A DNA stretch of 64,000 nucleotides from Chamaea fasciata. Its lineage: Eukaryota > Chordata > Aves > Passeriformes > Sylviidae. Positions 1 to 12,601 of this stretch are shown one piece after another; within the stretch, counting starts at the first letter, position 1, and each line of letters opens with the position of its first letter. A program made the position numbers and the translations under genes. The stretch is from the NCBI GenBank assembly GCA_029207755.1, contig JARCOQ010000009.1, positions 31,332,914 to 31,396,913 on the forward strand. Reading direction: 5' to 3'. The notes beneath the pieces were generated by a model. The model worked only from the letters and a program-made list of their open reading frames with translations. It was not told the origin of the DNA and did not search any database.

Positions 1-918
1 GGTAATTTTTGTGGATCACGATTCCGCTCTGTAATGCCGAGGCCTTCTCAAAATGTGTTTGGGATTTCCTTTTTTACTGGAAATTCTCCTCAGAGTGACT
101 GGAATTTTTCTGAACAGCTCATCTATTACAGTTTGAGTAGTCACAATAAATTATTCAAATTATGGGGCATGATCCATTCATATTCCCAGGATGTCTATTT
201 ACCTTTGCCAATAAAGAACTGCATATTTTCCTAATTATTTCTTCCATATAGTTCTGCAACGTCAAATGTCATTTCAGTAGCAGTGCTCTTCGATTGTCTT
301 CTCCTTTGCCGTCCCAGTAAAGCAGTGCAAGAATTGGAGGATTTGATACATTTTAAGGCTTTTTTAAATCAGTTTTTCTCCAGGGAGTGGGAGATGATGG
401 TTGGGATTGGTGTTCAGAACTGCACTGTTCTTTCCAAGTGTTTTGGTATTGCTTTAATTTTGGAGTGTAAACAGAGCCCAAAGCAGGGTTGATAAGTCTG
501 CGGGAGGCTGCTCCAATTAGCTCCCCGGAAAGGTCAGCCTGGGCCAGTTGTCCCATGGCAATGGCTCCCATTGGGAGCTGTCCCAGTCCTGAGAGCTCAG
601 GTTTCCTCTCCTTCCACCAGCAGAGGTGTGACATCAATGTCAGAGTAAATGGATCTGCTCCTTTCTGAGGAATGGTCTTTTCTGTGAATTCTTTGTCAAA
701 TGATGGAATTTCTACCCTGAAGCTCTGAATCCATTCGTCCCTCTTCCCTCAGCTCTGGTGAGCTCTATGGCCAGATGCTCCCTTTCCAAAATTCCCAGCT
801 CTCCTGGTTCTTGGGTACTGGAGCTGCTCAGTCTGGAATCAGCTTTTTGGACCTGCTGGGGCTCTGCTGAGCCAACTCAGCTCTCAGAATTCACCTTTGA
901 TCAGCTGAGTCTTGTGTA
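1..918. other. PCDH15 upstream intron, no recognisable element
   Basis: Unique-looking intron sequence. Short open frames show no family resemblance and none has a convincing splice context. Confidence 0.6.
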
Positions 919-1140
919 GGAATCCCAGAATGGTTTGGGTTTGAATGGACCTTGAAGCCCATCCAGTGCCACCCCTGCTGTGGGTAGGGACACCTTCCAC
1001 TATCTCAGGTGTCTCTTAGCCCCATCCAACCTGGCCTTGGACACTTGCAGGGATCCAGGCAGCCACAGCTGCTCTGGGCACCCTGTGCCAGACCTCTCCA
1101 GCCTCACAGGGAGAAGTTTCTTTCCATTATCCCATGTGAA
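919..1140 (-). mobile_element. CR1 LINE 3' fragment
   Basis: Read on the minus strand this is the CR1 3' end. The plus strand shows the diagnostic tail complement (CCCAGAATGGTTTGGGTTTG), the segment ACACCTTCCACTATCTCAGG, the 'CCTTGGACACTTGCAGGGAT' segment and the 'GCCACAGCTGCTCTGGGCAC' segment. It is 5' truncated near 1140. Confidence 0.88.
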
Positions 1141-1520
1141 TGGTTGGAGCCACGTCAGTTCTTTTCCAAGTCCAGTTAATCCCGGGAGACACGTTCAGCA
1201 GTGTGATGGGCCCCCCAAACTGCTCTCCTTCTGTCTCTTCTCTGCCAAAAGAATTCCCCACCTTACCTTGTTGGGAAACAAAGTGTTTGATTAAAATGGA
1301 CTAAACTACACTAAAAATGAGAGCTCGTGGCGCCAAAGGGCTGTGGAAGGGCTGGAAGAGGGAAGGTTTGCACGCAAGTCCCATGGCAGTATGCAGGGAG
1401 CAGGATGCAAAAGGTGGTGTCCAGGCACAGGGTGGGCCCCTCCCTGCTTCCCTCTGGAGCACAACAGGGATATAAAGAATTTATGGAAGATCCATAAAGT
1501 GAGAAGCTGAGTCATTGTGG

Positions 1521-1790
1521 CACCTGCACAGGGAAGAAGTTTGTCCTCATGTCCAGGTGGAATTTCCTGGGCATCATTTCCTGTCTGTTCCTCTGGTGCC
1601 ATTGCTGGGCCCCCAGAGCAGAGCCTGGTCCGTGCCCAGAGTGGCTGTGGGTTCTCCTCCCTGGGGATATCCCAGACCCATCTGAACACAATTCTGTGCC
1701 CAGCGCCCTGGGATGGCCCTGCTAGAGCAGAGAGGTGGCACCAGGTCCCCACTGTGCTCCCTTCAGCCTCAGCCATCCTGGGATCCTGTG
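1521..1790 (+). mobile_element. CR1 LINE fragment with inverted 5' portion
   Basis: 1632-1790 is a plus-strand CR1 3' end: GCCCAGAGTGGCTGTGGGTT, GATATCCCAGACC, then CAGCCTCAGCCATCCTGGGA and a GATCCTGTG tail. 1521-1630 is the segment that should lie just before it in the element, but in reverse complement (the complement of CTGCTCTGGGGGCCCAGCAA and of AACTTCTTCCCTGTGCAGG). The two pieces meet at about 1631 with only a few bases missing, the pattern expected from twin priming. Confidence 0.75.
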
Positions 1791-2837
1791 TCCCACCAGG
1801 AGGTGCCTAAGAATCTTGGGAAGTCTGTCCCCCAGGACAAAATTCCCATTACTTTTCTGAGATGTTTTCTGTAAGCCAGGCAAGCTCTTGAAAAATTACT
1901 TCCTTCCAAGGAAACGTCACCTAAATTTCCATTTAAAGTGATGATATAACCCCGGTCCCTTTTCACACCTGGGTGAGCAGGTATGGCTTTGCATTTCCCA
2001 TTCTTCAACATGTGTCTGGATGTGGCACTGGGAGCATGGATCTGGACCAGGTGAGTAATGAGCTGCCCTCAGTGTTTTCATAACCCTTCCAACCCTTTCC
2101 CTAAAAAGAGGGGAGGGGAAGGGGAAAACATGGGAAAAAATGTTTTTATAATGGTCCTGTTCCAGCTTCCTTTAATTGCACAAATTTTATTTTGATTTTA
2201 AAATGGTGGATAGCTGCTTAGTAATTCATGGATAATATGTTTTTCTCTCATATTCACTGTGTTTTTAAGCAGATTGCTCCAAAACATCAGAATTTTTCTC
2301 AATATTCCAACTTTGAATCACTAATAAGAATCACACTTAAGTTATTGCTTGTTTTGAACAGCAGAGTGCTTGGAATAGTAAAATAATTCAATAAATGATG
2401 GATTTCAAAGCTCTGCTTGGCTCAAACATAAATTACATTTGTTGGTTTATTTTGTTACACAGTCTCATATGAAAGCTCCTTGTATCCTTTTAGATTTTCA
2501 AAGTCATGCTAATCAAGCCAAATGTTCTGCTCCATGGCTCTGAGAAATTTTTCCTCCTTTACTCAACCATCATTTTTCATCATTACTCTGCTATTCCACA
2601 TTTTTATCCTATTGACACAATTGTTTAGGAACATAGGGCCTGATTAAAATAAATCATTAAGTCTGGACATTCTGGCTATCTCTGAGTTATACCATTACCC
2701 CAATCCTAGGGATCATTTTCTCCTTATGATAAGCTCGTTTTTTTCTGGAGTTGTTTGGGAGAGTTGTGGTCTGGAGGAGCAAGAATCTCGGGGTTTAACC
2801 AGGCCAAGTGCTGGTGCTACACTGGGATCATGGCAAA
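1791..2837. other. Intron, AT-rich, nothing recognised
   Basis: AT-rich sequence from about 2130 to 2720 with no repeat or exon I can name. Confidence 0.6.
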
Positions 2838-3515
2838 CCCTGAGATCGATCCAGGCTGGGGATGAGCAGCTGGAGCAGCCCTGGGAGAAGGACCTGGGGG
2901 TGCTGGGGGTGAGAGCTGGGACCCAGAACCCCCCGTGCCCTGGGCTGAGCCCCAGCGTGGGCAGCAGGGGAGGGGGGATTCTGCCCCTCTGCCCCTGTGC
3001 TCAGGTGAGACCCCACCTGCAGAGCTGCCCCAGCCCTGGGGCCCAGCACAGGAGGGACCTGGAGCTGCTGGAGAGAGGCCAGGGGAGGTCATGGAGATGC
3101 CTCTCTGCTCTGGATCCAGGCTGAAAGAGCTGCGGGTGCTCACCTGGAGAGGAGAGGGCTCCAGGGAGAGCTCAGAGCCCCTTCCAGGGCCTAAAGGGGC
3201 TCCAGGAGAGCTGGAGAGGGACTGGGGACAAGGGATGGAGTGCCAGGACACAGGGAATGGCTTCCCACTGCCAGAGGGCAGGGATGGATGGGATATTGGG
3301 AAGGAATTGTCCCTGGGAGGGTGGGCAGGCCCTGGCACAGGGTGCCCAGAGCAGCTGTGGCTGCCCCTGGATCCCTGGCAGTGTCCAAGGCTGGGTTGGA
3401 CTTTGGGGCTTGGAGCAGCCTGGGATAGTGGAAGGTGTCCCTGCCCCTGGCAGGGGGATGGAACTTCATCACCTTTGAGTTTCTTTCCAACCCAAACCAT
3501 TCCATGATCTGTGAA
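2838..3515 (+). mobile_element. CR1 LINE 3' fragment, longest copy in the window
   Basis: This is about 680 bp of CR1 in sense orientation: GAGCAGCTGGAGCAGCCC, GAGACCCCACCTGCAGAGC, ACAGGAGGGACCTGGAGCTG, GGGATATTGGGAAGGAATTG, GTGCCCAGAGCAGCTGTGGC and the end TTCCAACCCAAACCATTCC. Long open frames on both strands here are side effects of high GC and low stop density. The coding part of ORF2 proper is nearly absent, so it cannot make a functional product. Confidence 0.9.
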
Positions 3516-3832
3516 TATTTTACTGAGTTTTTGCCCAAATATATATTAGTTCTTTTCAGAAGAATAATTATACGTTGCTGCTACCAGGCATAAAATTTTA
3601 TTTCTCAGGATAGTTTACGAGCCCAATGAAAAACCTGGCACATGTTGCTTCTGAAATGCACTGCTGAGCATTCTTGTTGGGCCTATTATTTTGTCACTTT
3701 CACAACAGGGTGAAGTTTAAAAGAGCAGTTCTGTGACAAATTATCTTCCACACAGGGAATTAATAGTTTTTAGAAAGGGCATCCCTGAGGAAAGCAGCAG
3801 CAGGGAGAACCACCTCACTTTTCAAGTTTGTC

Positions 3833-3922
3833 TGTGTGTGTGTTTTGATGGTTTTTTGCTTCTTTTTTTTTGTTTGTTTTGTTTTTTGTGTTTTTTTGGT
3901 TTGTTTTTTTTTTTTTGGGGTT
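3833..3922. repeat. T/TTTG-rich low-complexity tract
   Basis: A run of GT and then T with scattered G (TTTGTTTGTTTTGTTTTTTG and similar). Confidence 0.9.
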
Positions 3923-4104
3923 ACTGATTCTGTTTCCCTTCACATGCAGATCCACACACTCTGTTTGATGCATCCAAGTCTTTCCAATAGTTCCTCCCAG
4001 CATACAAAGGCCTGGGGGAGAGAATGCAGTGCTTGGCCATGGGCTGTTTCTTCCCCTCTCTGGGGTTTCTCGTGGATGATCCTCAAGTCTGATGAGGAGA
4101 AGAA

Positions 4105-4432
4105 AGCTCAGGGGGCCCCATCCCCCACTCCCTGACACGAGGGGGCAGCTGGAGAGGGAACAGGGACAGGACAAGGGGAAATGGCCTCAAGCTGTGCCAG
4201 TGTTGAGGCTGAATATTGGGAAAATTCCTCCCTGGAAGGGTTGTCCAGCCCTGGCACAGCTGCCCAGGGCAGTGGCAAACCCACCCATCCCTGGAGGGAT
4301 GCGAGAGCCCACATCCAGTGGATGTGACACTTGGGGATGTGGGTTAGTGGTGGCCCTGGCAGTGCTGAGTTATCAGTTGGACTCAGTGGTCTCAGAGGTC
4401 TCTTACAGTATTAATGATCTGGGATTTTCACC
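4105..4432 (+). mobile_element. CR1 LINE fragment, different subfamily
   Basis: CR1-type sense sequence: ACAGGGACAGGACAAGGGGA, AATGGCCTCAAGCTGTGCCA, CAGCCCTGGCACAGCTGCCC, CATCCCTGGAGGGATGCGAG, GATGTGACACTTGGGGATG, ending with a diverged tail near 'GTCTCTTACAGTATTAATGAT'-like bases. It belongs to the 'GTGGCACTTGGGGACATGG' type rather than the 'GTGTCCAAGGCCAGG' type. Confidence 0.75.
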
Positions 4433-4685
4433 TGCTTGCTCCCTCTGTTAACACCTTTGTGCCTCATTCCTTTTACAAACAAAAATCTTACTGAGTGCCT
4501 TTGGGCATTCTTTTAGGAACAATGGTCCCTCACTCCAATTAACTGTTGAATGTCCTAATTTCTTTCTAAGTTTTGTGGCCTGTGAGTTGCTCTTCCTATC
4601 TATTTCCCTTTCCAGAATTGCCTCTTCTTGCCCACAGATTCCCTGGGAATTCCCTTCTGGCTTTGCCTGGGTCTCCTGGGGGGCT

Positions 4686-4805
4686 CCCCAGCTGTGGAAG
4701 TGCCCAAGGCCAGGTTGGATGGGGCTTGGAGCAACCTGGGATAGTGGAAGGTGTCCATGGCAGGGGGTGGAACAAGAGAGGGATCCTTTCCACCCCAAGC
4801 CACTC
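4686..4805 (+). mobile_element. CR1 LINE short 3' end
   Basis: Only the last 120 bp of CR1 are present: AAGTGCCCAAGGCCAGGTTG, GGGCTTGGAGCAACCTGGGA, TAGTGGAAGGTGTCCATGGC, ending CTTTCCACCCCAAGCCACTC. A short gap has removed the usual 'CCCTGCC' unit. Confidence 0.85.
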
Positions 4806-5438
4806 ACTGACGTGGTTGTTGTATCAGAGCAAGAAGCATATCTCTACTTCCAGATCCTTTAGCAACTAATTTGAGGCAAAATTTGAATTATCTGCCTTTT
4901 AGGGTTAGAATTGAATGAGGGTTTTTTTGTAAACTATATCTCATCAGATAGTAAGAAGTTTCCCAGTGAAGTAAGGAAAGAGGGTCACCAAAGGATTGAT
5001 GTTTATGGTGTAATTTTATACGCACTCATGTTGTACCCTTTGGGGTTTTTGTGTGGGAAAAAAGGTTTGTTTTTTTGTTTGGGTTTCTAAATCGGGTAAG
5101 TGAAAGCCCATTTGTTGTTACTTATTTGCTAAAGGAGTTTTCTGGTGGTTTTTTTTTTACCCTTGACCTTTTTAGAATATCCATTAAGCCTGTTACCCAC
5201 GGAGCCCATTTCTCTGTGAGACCCCACACTCCCAGTGGGCTGTCAGCATCCATCTTTCCAACAGGAATGTCCTTGGAACTCTTGCCTTCCCTTGGCCGTG
5301 AGGGATTGCAGTTAATTTCTTCCACTTCTCTTGTAAAAGAAAAGCTCTGGTCAAAAAAAAGTCGTGTGATTTCCCCAACATTCAGCTGTGTTCCACTGGA
5401 TTTTTCCAGCCTGGAAATACGAGGATCTGCATTTCCAT

Positions 5439-5463
5439 GTGTGTGTGTATGTGTGTGTGTGTG
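5439..5463. repeat. (GT)n microsatellite
   Basis: About 12 GT units with one TATG interruption. Confidence 0.95.
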
Positions 5464-5927
5464 CAGCAGGACAGGGGAGTTCTTTGCTGGGGATCCACAG
5501 GCTGGGCTCATCCTCCTGTGCTTGCTCCAGGCTTTTGGGAGGGATTTTCTGCTTCCCTTCCACCTGCCATGAGATGCTGAGGGGCTGCCCTGGGTTATTC
5601 AAACCCTTTCAAATGCCATCAGTACCAACTCATAATGTTTTCAAACGTGTTAAATTTGTGAAGTGACCATATGGGGTTTGCTTCATGCTTTTGTTCAGCA
5701 TTTATGCTCCTGCTGAAGCCCCTCCAGGCACTTAATTAATCTCAGCAGTGAGAAACCATTTCTCTTGAAGGTGTGTTGTCACCACGGGTGTTCATTCCTT
5801 CCACCTTTCCCAAGGGGGCTCTGGTTTTTAAGGATCTCTGGCTAAGAGGAGCTGAAAGGGAAGGATATGCTGCTTTTCTTTGGTAGTGTAACTTGAGGGT
5901 GGGCCTGAAGGATGATGCTGTCTATTA

Positions 5928-5998
5928 AAAAAAAAAAAAAAATTAAAAGAGGAAAAAAAAAAAAAGAAGCAAGGACAAAAAAAATTAAAGAAAAAAGC
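5928..5998. repeat. A-rich low-complexity tract
   Basis: Three long A runs separated by short TTAAAAGAGG, GAAGCAAGGAC and TTAAAG spacers. Confidence 0.9.
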
Positions 5999-6039
5999 TT
6001 GGCAACAGCGGAATAAAATACTTATTTCCATAAGAAGAA

Positions 6040-6112
6040 TTCCTGGAATCACAGAATTCATAGAATCATTAAGATGGGGGAATACCTCCTTGTTTAATCA
6101 GTGTTCTCACAG
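6040..6112 (-). mobile_element. Possible CR1 tail remnant
   Basis: GGAATCACAGAATTCATAGAATCATTAAG resembles the complement of the CR1 terminal octamer repeat followed by diverged 3' UTR. It is too short and diverged to be sure. Confidence 0.3.
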
Positions 6113-7368
6113 AGCTCTCGGGTTATTGAGATGTTATTTTTCCCCCTTGGAATGCTGTATGATACCAGTTCAAACAGCTTCCTGCTATTCCAGTTATTTT
6201 ATTAACAACATCTCAGGCAAACCACAGGTTTTGATCTGTGAAACTCTGTAAAAGGCACTTGTAAAGCACCTTTCTTTGCCCAGGCTCTGCTCCTGGAGCA
6301 CGAGCTTTTTGTTCAGGTCCCTGGGGACCAGAGCTGGTTGGATATAAAGTGTTAAAGATCTGGCAGTGCTATTTCTTGCCCGTTGTTAAGCGCTCTCATG
6401 CATTATTTATCAAACAGCAGGTGAAGACTTCAACCTTTTTATGATAATTGATAGTGGTTAGAATACAAGATTACAAACAGCTCCTGAGCACCAGTAAATG
6501 CCAGCACAGGAGGTGGACTGGCAGGACATGTTTTTCATCGTTAAATCGAAATATATGAACTTTGTTGGGCCTCACTGGGTCAACGTGGAGGGGGAGAGGA
6601 GAAATAGGTGATAAAATTGTGTATAAATAGCTTTGCATGGGGCTCTTGCCTGCTTGGGTAATGCAGTGCTCATGCAAACTTCAGCGTGGGGTGACAGGAC
6701 TAAAGGCACCTTCTGTGGGCTCAAAGCCTGTTCTGGAGGATTGTTGTGCTTCCCTGGAACCCAGGGTGCTCAGGGAACTGTTCCCTCCATCACCTGGGGG
6801 GTTTAAGTTGTTTTTACCTGGGGTACAATTAGAATTACACCTGCAGTTAAAATTATCCCATGTAAGCCAGAAGCTCCGGGCACTTCCTTTGCTTGTGCCA
6901 GATTTTGCACAAGTCCTTGGCACGGTTGATGCCTGCTTGGAATTCAGGTGTCAAAAAAAAAAAAAAGGTGCTGGGAAGCTGTACTCCTGGTTTAGTAAGG
7001 TTATTCCCAACTTAAGTTAATAAATTTTACCAGTTTATAACCAGAAATTGAATTGGGTGGTTGGGAAGTGGGAAATTTAAGACTTTTTGCCCTGTAGTAT
7101 CAACAGCATTTAAAAAGAGAGGAAACAGAGGCAAAAATAAAATAAACCATGAGCTGTTAATTCAGCTTGATAGAGCTGAAGCAGCTCCATATTGATGGCT
7201 CATTATTTTTAAATTGACTGAGGGTTTCCTTTCATTAATTCTTTATTCTGCAGACAGATGGGAAACGGTGGCTGCTTTTTTTCAAGGGCAATTTCACCCA
7301 ACTGACAGCACTTGGGAGCTTTGGGTTGGGATTTTTTTTACTGCTGAAATATGACATGGCATAGATTA

Positions 7369-7388
7369 AAAAAACAACAACAACAAAA
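7369..7388. repeat. (AAC)n short repeat
   Basis: AAAAAACAACAACAACAAAA, four to five AAC units. Confidence 0.85.
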
Positions 7389-9423
7389 GGGAAGATTCTT
7401 TAATTAAAATGTGCTGCCTTGGTTTCGTTTAATTGTTTTTATAATTAGTGGCATGATCTCTGTTAATTTTCAGCTATCTGAAAACATGCCTGGTGGGTGT
7501 CAGATGTCTCTGCTGGATTAGTAAACATTAAAATACATTAAAACCACACATTTGCTCTCCCTTCAGTACTGATTTTCACCATCCATCTCATTCAGCAGCC
7601 AGGCAGAGCCCTGAACATTTGGATATTATTTTTATTAGCTCTAATTAGCCTTTAAGAATAACGAGCATCCATGGAGTAGCTCTGTGCATTCTGAGTTTCA
7701 GATGTTGGGCTAGTTTTGGGTTGTGAGTGCTGTCTGTGAGGTTAAACCCAGAAATGGAGGAGAAGGAAAAAGCTGTGAGTTGAGGTAAGCCTCCCACCCT
7801 TCCCTGCCTCATCCCATCAAAGTCATCAGGGACTTAGGGAAGCAGAACATGCTTCCAGCTCCAGCCAAAATACAAACCTTGCTGTTAGGTGGGTGCAGGG
7901 ATGAGCCTGAGAAGTGCCAAAGGAAAAGTGCTGAATAAATGATCAAGTCGCTGTGACCTCACAGTGTTTATTTTCCCCAGTCATCACCATCGTTATTAAT
8001 GAACAGTCCCACCCTGTGGTTGATACAGCACTTGGAAAGTTAAATATCCCACTTCTAAAAGAATATATTTGACTTGTAAAGGAAGTATCCCAGCTTAAAA
8101 GGAAAATGTCCCACTTCTGAAAGAAAACTTGCCTTCCTTCCTCCCGTGGTGGGAACCCAGGCTTGCTGGGCTGCTGTTCTCCACAGTGAAAGCAGGTTTT
8201 GCCCTGCGGCCTCAAGGCAGCACAAGTCTGGGCATCTCATTCCTCAGTCTCTGCTTGATGAAACAGAAAAAGGGAGTTTTAGAGCATTTCTGATGAAATC
8301 AAAGGTTCTAGGATATTGGGCTGGACTCCTCTCCAAGGACTCAGGTTAATCTGACTTGCTGATTTTAGGCCCCCAGGACCATGCAGTGCTCCCCCATTGC
8401 TCTGCTAATGCCAGGCACACACCCTCATTATCCCGTGGTTACACACCTCCACCCTGTGTCAGTGCTCCTGGACAATGTCTCACCTCCAGCAGGGATGGCA
8501 GGGAGGTACTGGAGGAAAACTGGGCCTGGCATGAGCCTCTGTGTTTGCCCTGACTACGCTCAAGGCCTGCAACTTTTTTCATCTCTAAAGGAAAGAGGGG
8601 CTCTGCAGCATCTTGGTCCTTCCCTGTCAGGACACTGCATTTCCTAACCATTCCCAGACCTGGACCTGAGTATTTACATGTGGCTGATGCAGGGATTTCT
8701 TCCTGGTTGCATTTTGAGACCTCAGCTCACTTGTTCTTAAACTATTTAATGTTCATCCAGCTTATTTTCATAGTTTCATAATCAGCTTATGTGATATGAG
8801 GCCATGAATATTTGAATTTGGGAAGTTGCATTCCCTCTGCTCTCCAGGCTTGTAATTTCATTACAAATAACCAATTTTATGTACTTTTTTCCCCATTGTC
8901 CAGTGTTAATAAGTGCATTATACTCCTGTAGCATGCATTTGGTCTCCTCTGTCTGTTTGCATTGTTTTTCCTGGGATCAGCCTCCAACTGGAGTGTGTAT
9001 TTACTGGGATTAAAGAATAGCGCAGTGTTTGCTTTCCCTGTTTCAGGACTGTTGCCAAGGGATCTGAGCACTCTTGGCTCTTCCAGGAGACATCCACATG
9101 CTGGGACCAGAGGCACAGAACTGTTACACTGGTTTGGCATGTCCTCTGCCTCAGTGTCAGTAACCAGGGTTTCAGCAGCATCTTGTGGCTTAAATCACCT
9201 CTTCCTGCTGGAAAACGGATGTTTCCATAATCAGTGCTTCTGACCTTTCTGTCCTTTGGACAGAGATGTTCTGCTACACCAGCTCTGGTTTTTGGCTGTC
9301 TGTGAAACATAACAGTGGAGGATGTTGGAGCTGCTTGCCAGGGCTTGACCTGGTCAGTCACAGGTTTCTCCTCAGGTCTTTTGTTTCTCTGGAATTATCA
9401 ACTTTCCCGCTGTCTCACATTTG

Positions 9424-9927
9424 GGAGACCCCACCTGCAGAGCTACCCCAGCCCTGGGGCCCAGCACAGGAGGGACCTGGAGCTGCTGGAGAGAGGCCAC
9501 GGGAGGCACCAGGATGAGCAGAGGGATGGAGCAGCTCTGCTGGGAGAAAAGGCTGGGAGAGCTGGGATTGTTCAGCCTGGAGAGGAGAAGCTTTGGAGTG
9601 ACCCAACTGTGGCCTTCCAGTACCAAAGGTGATGGCAGGAGGGATGGAGAGGAACTTGGAACAAGGGATGGAGGGACAGGACACAGGGAGTGGCTTCCCA
9701 GTGCCAGAGTGCAGGGCTGGATGGGATATTGGGAAGGAATTGTTCCCTGGGAGGGTGGGCAGGTCCTGTCACAGGGTGCCCAGAGCAGCTGTGGCTGCCC
9801 CTGGATCCCTGCAAGTGTCCAAGGCCAGGTTGGACACTGGGGCTTGGAGCAGCCTGGGACAGTGGAAGGTGTCCCTGCCCATTACAGGGGTGGCACTTTC
9901 CAATGCGAAGATATGATTCTATGATCT
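9424..9927 (+). mobile_element. CR1 LINE 3' fragment
   Basis: Sense CR1 of about 500 bp beginning at GAGACCCCACCTGCAGAGC and running through AGAGGGATGGAGCAGCTCTG, GGGATATTGGGAAGGAATTG and GTGTCCAAGGCCAGGTTGGA to the octamer-type tail ATATGATTCTATGATCTCTG. The tail is well preserved. Confidence 0.9.
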
Positions 9928-12295
9928 CTGTTAGTGTTTCAATGGCTTCTCTTTTCTTGAGCCTTTGCTTTGCTTTGCCTGATCAAATTATTTTGTTTTG
10001 GCTTTTTTTTTTTCTTTTGGTTTATTTCTCTCTTGAGTGTTACATATCTGTGTAAGCTCAAAATTAATGAAAAACATGTCCTAGTCTTTTGATGAGGAAA
10101 AGTTAATTACCCCCCTATAACACTTTTTATTTTTTTATTTTCTGTGAAGAACATCATGGCAACCTTAGCAGGTGTCATCACTCCCCTGTGGTGAGGCCTT
10201 GCTTCATCTCATTTATCCCCAGAAACTACTAATTGCAGCCAGTAATTTACAGTGGTGTTACAGCTGATGGGAATGAGGAAAAAAAAAAGCCCCAAGGTCT
10301 GATGCAGGGGCTGACCGCCAGGGTATCCTCACCAGGAGTTGGCAAATCCAGCGGAAGCAGGCAGAACAGTCAGTGGGTGTGATGGATGGAGCTGCAAACA
10401 GTGGCACAGAATATATATCATGGGAAAATGTTTCAGGGGTGGGATTGGGTTTTTTGGCTTTTTTGGGGTTTTTTCTTAATGATTTCCACTGGGGTTCTTG
10501 TGTGGTTTGGTTTTGGGTTTATTGTAAAAATGCTAAATGCTGGACTGGTGCTTTTATAGAATCTGATGGCAGTTCCAAGGTCCTGCGCCTGAGTGGGAAT
10601 GGCTTTCTTGGAGCCCAGTATATTTCCATGATGGTTGAGTTGCCCACCCCAGGACATGTCTGTATTTTATGTGCTGACCCTGCAGAAGACTATTCTCCCT
10701 TTTCTTCCATTAGCTGGAAGGTGACATCCTTTGACACTGCATCAGCCAGACTGACAGAGGTTTGGGGGTTCTGTCGGATTTGGGGCTCTTCCAAATGCAA
10801 GGGTGGATTTTCCTCTCGCTGACAGAGGAGTCTTTCAAACACTTTCCAGTGCATGAATGTTTTTGTGATCCCCGTGCCAATCTGCCTCTTTAGAAGTCTT
10901 CCACGGAGTTTATTTTGAGCAGAGATAGATGTCCAGGTATTAAGAAACAGCAAAGTGAAGGATTTCTGGAGCTTGTTCTGCTCAGGAAGCAGCATGGGAT
11001 GGGTGCTCCTTTCCAAGGATTTGCAGCACAGATGTTGCCTCATTCTTTTACCCTTTGGGCTATTCTCAAAGCCTCAATAGGTCACTCCTTTGAGATGCTC
11101 TTCCTGACCCTGAGGAGCAATCCGGGCTGTGCTGAAGGTCACATGAGGTTTGAGGGTGCATCTTCTGTGGGTGCTTGAGGAAGAACTTCCCAGTCACCAG
11201 GGAAGGGACAACAGTGTACTCAAGTGTGTTGGTTCCTGACAAGATGCTGTCAGAAACCCATCTCCAGCCATGTTCATGCAGTTAATTTCCAGCTGGAGAC
11301 CAGGAAAGAATCCTGGTTTTGGTTAGCAAGCCCTCAGTTGTGGTCATTCAATTAACTGAATACCCAAAAGAAGAAAAAAAAGAAGAAAAAGGAAAAGAAA
11401 AAAAAGGGTGTGGCACTTTTTTTGATGTTAAAATAATTATGATGGAGGAAACAAACAGAAAAAGAGAACTTGGACTTTGAATTCGAAGCAAGGGCATGAC
11501 TACAGAAATGGACATTTTTGCAGCTGAAATCAAGAGTTGTGTCTGGAACTCAAAGTTGACAGGTCATTACTATGGCAGTAGGAAGTTGTTGGTGCTCCAG
11601 CCTCTAATTCCCTGCTGTGCTAAGTGGATCTTTCTGCCCTCTTTGAAAAACTGCTCTTCCTTTCTGATTTGTATGTGCTTTGAAGGCTGAGAGACCTTTG
11701 GTGTTGTTTCATGCTTGCAAGGACAAAGTTAATTCCCAGCTGTTTGTAATACCGTTCACTTTCTCTCTATTAATCTAAATCAATCAATTATCCTAACTTC
11801 CTTTATGAGAAATATTTATGCCTACTCAGAGCAGAATCAGTTCAAATTGATTGCATCGTAATTGGATCCAGCATGAAATATTTTGTTTCTTCCCAGTAAG
11901 AGCATGGGGGAAATGTTGTCTGTAGCAGGATTTAAATGTCATTTCAGGTGGAGAAGAACAGTTTTGGAGCTGCTGCCTGTACTGGTTGTCTGAGCCCCTG
12001 TTCTTAGAGAAATGGGCTGGTTTGGCACAGAGGACTTGGGTTCAAGCCTCCAAATGCTGCTTTCGTGTGACCTACCCAGCAGAGAATGGGGAATTACTGC
12101 TTGGAAGCCATTTAGTCCAAGATTTGTCTGGTGGAAATATTCTCCTGTGAGGGTGTTGGGTGTGGGACACGCTGGAATGGGTGTTACCTGTGGGACCTTC
12201 CAAACTGCTGTTAATGAGCTCCCAAAAATCAGTGAGGCTGCTGAGGAGAGAGCCTCCTTGTTGTCTGAGGAGACATCTTATTGCTCTTTAACTCT
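9928..12295. other. Intron, nothing recognised
   Basis: Unique-looking sequence with an A/G-rich patch at about 11365-11407. No exon or named repeat seen. Confidence 0.6.
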
Positions 12296-12601
12296 CTGAA
12301 AGGAAGGTGGAACCAGATGGGGTTGATCTCTTCCCCCAGGAAACTAGAGGTAGGATGAGAAGAAATGGCCTCAACTTGTGCCATGGGAGGCCCAGATTGG
12401 ATACTAAGGAAAATTTCTACACAGAGAGTGTGGTCAAGAATTGGAATGGGCTGTTCAGAGAGGTGGTGGAGTCCCCATCCCTGGAACTATTCAAAAAACA
12501 TGTGGATGTGGCACTTGAGGACATGGGCTAGTGGTGACAGCAGTGGTGCTGTGTTGTTGGCTGGATTTGGGGGTATTAAAGGTCTTTTCCAAGCTTAATT
12601 A
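12296..12601 (+). mobile_element. CR1 LINE 3' fragment, 'GAGGTGGTGGAGTCCCC' subfamily
   Basis: Sense CR1: AGAAATGGCCTCAACTTGTG, GGATACTAAGGAAAATTTCT, AGAGAGGTGGTGGAGTCCCC, CATGTGGATGTGGCACTTG, then a diverged end (GGTCTTTTCCAAGCTTAATT). It is the same subfamily as the minus-strand copy at 50879-51248. Confidence 0.85.

Larger units (their letters stand above)
4806..9423. other. Intron, simple repeats only
   Basis: Contains the GT, A-rich and AAC tracts listed separately and a possible CR1 tail at 6040. Otherwise I see nothing I can assign. Confidence 0.6.

Noticed and set aside
2817..3507. Open frames of about 190-227 codons on both strands
   Set aside because: They coincide with a GC-rich CR1 3' fragment, are rich in Pro/Gly/Ser/Leu, and similar frames recur in other CR1 copies. 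They are not genes.
5122..5511. Minus-strand open frame with a Thr-His run
   Set aside because: The run is the (GT)n microsatellite; no other coding sign.
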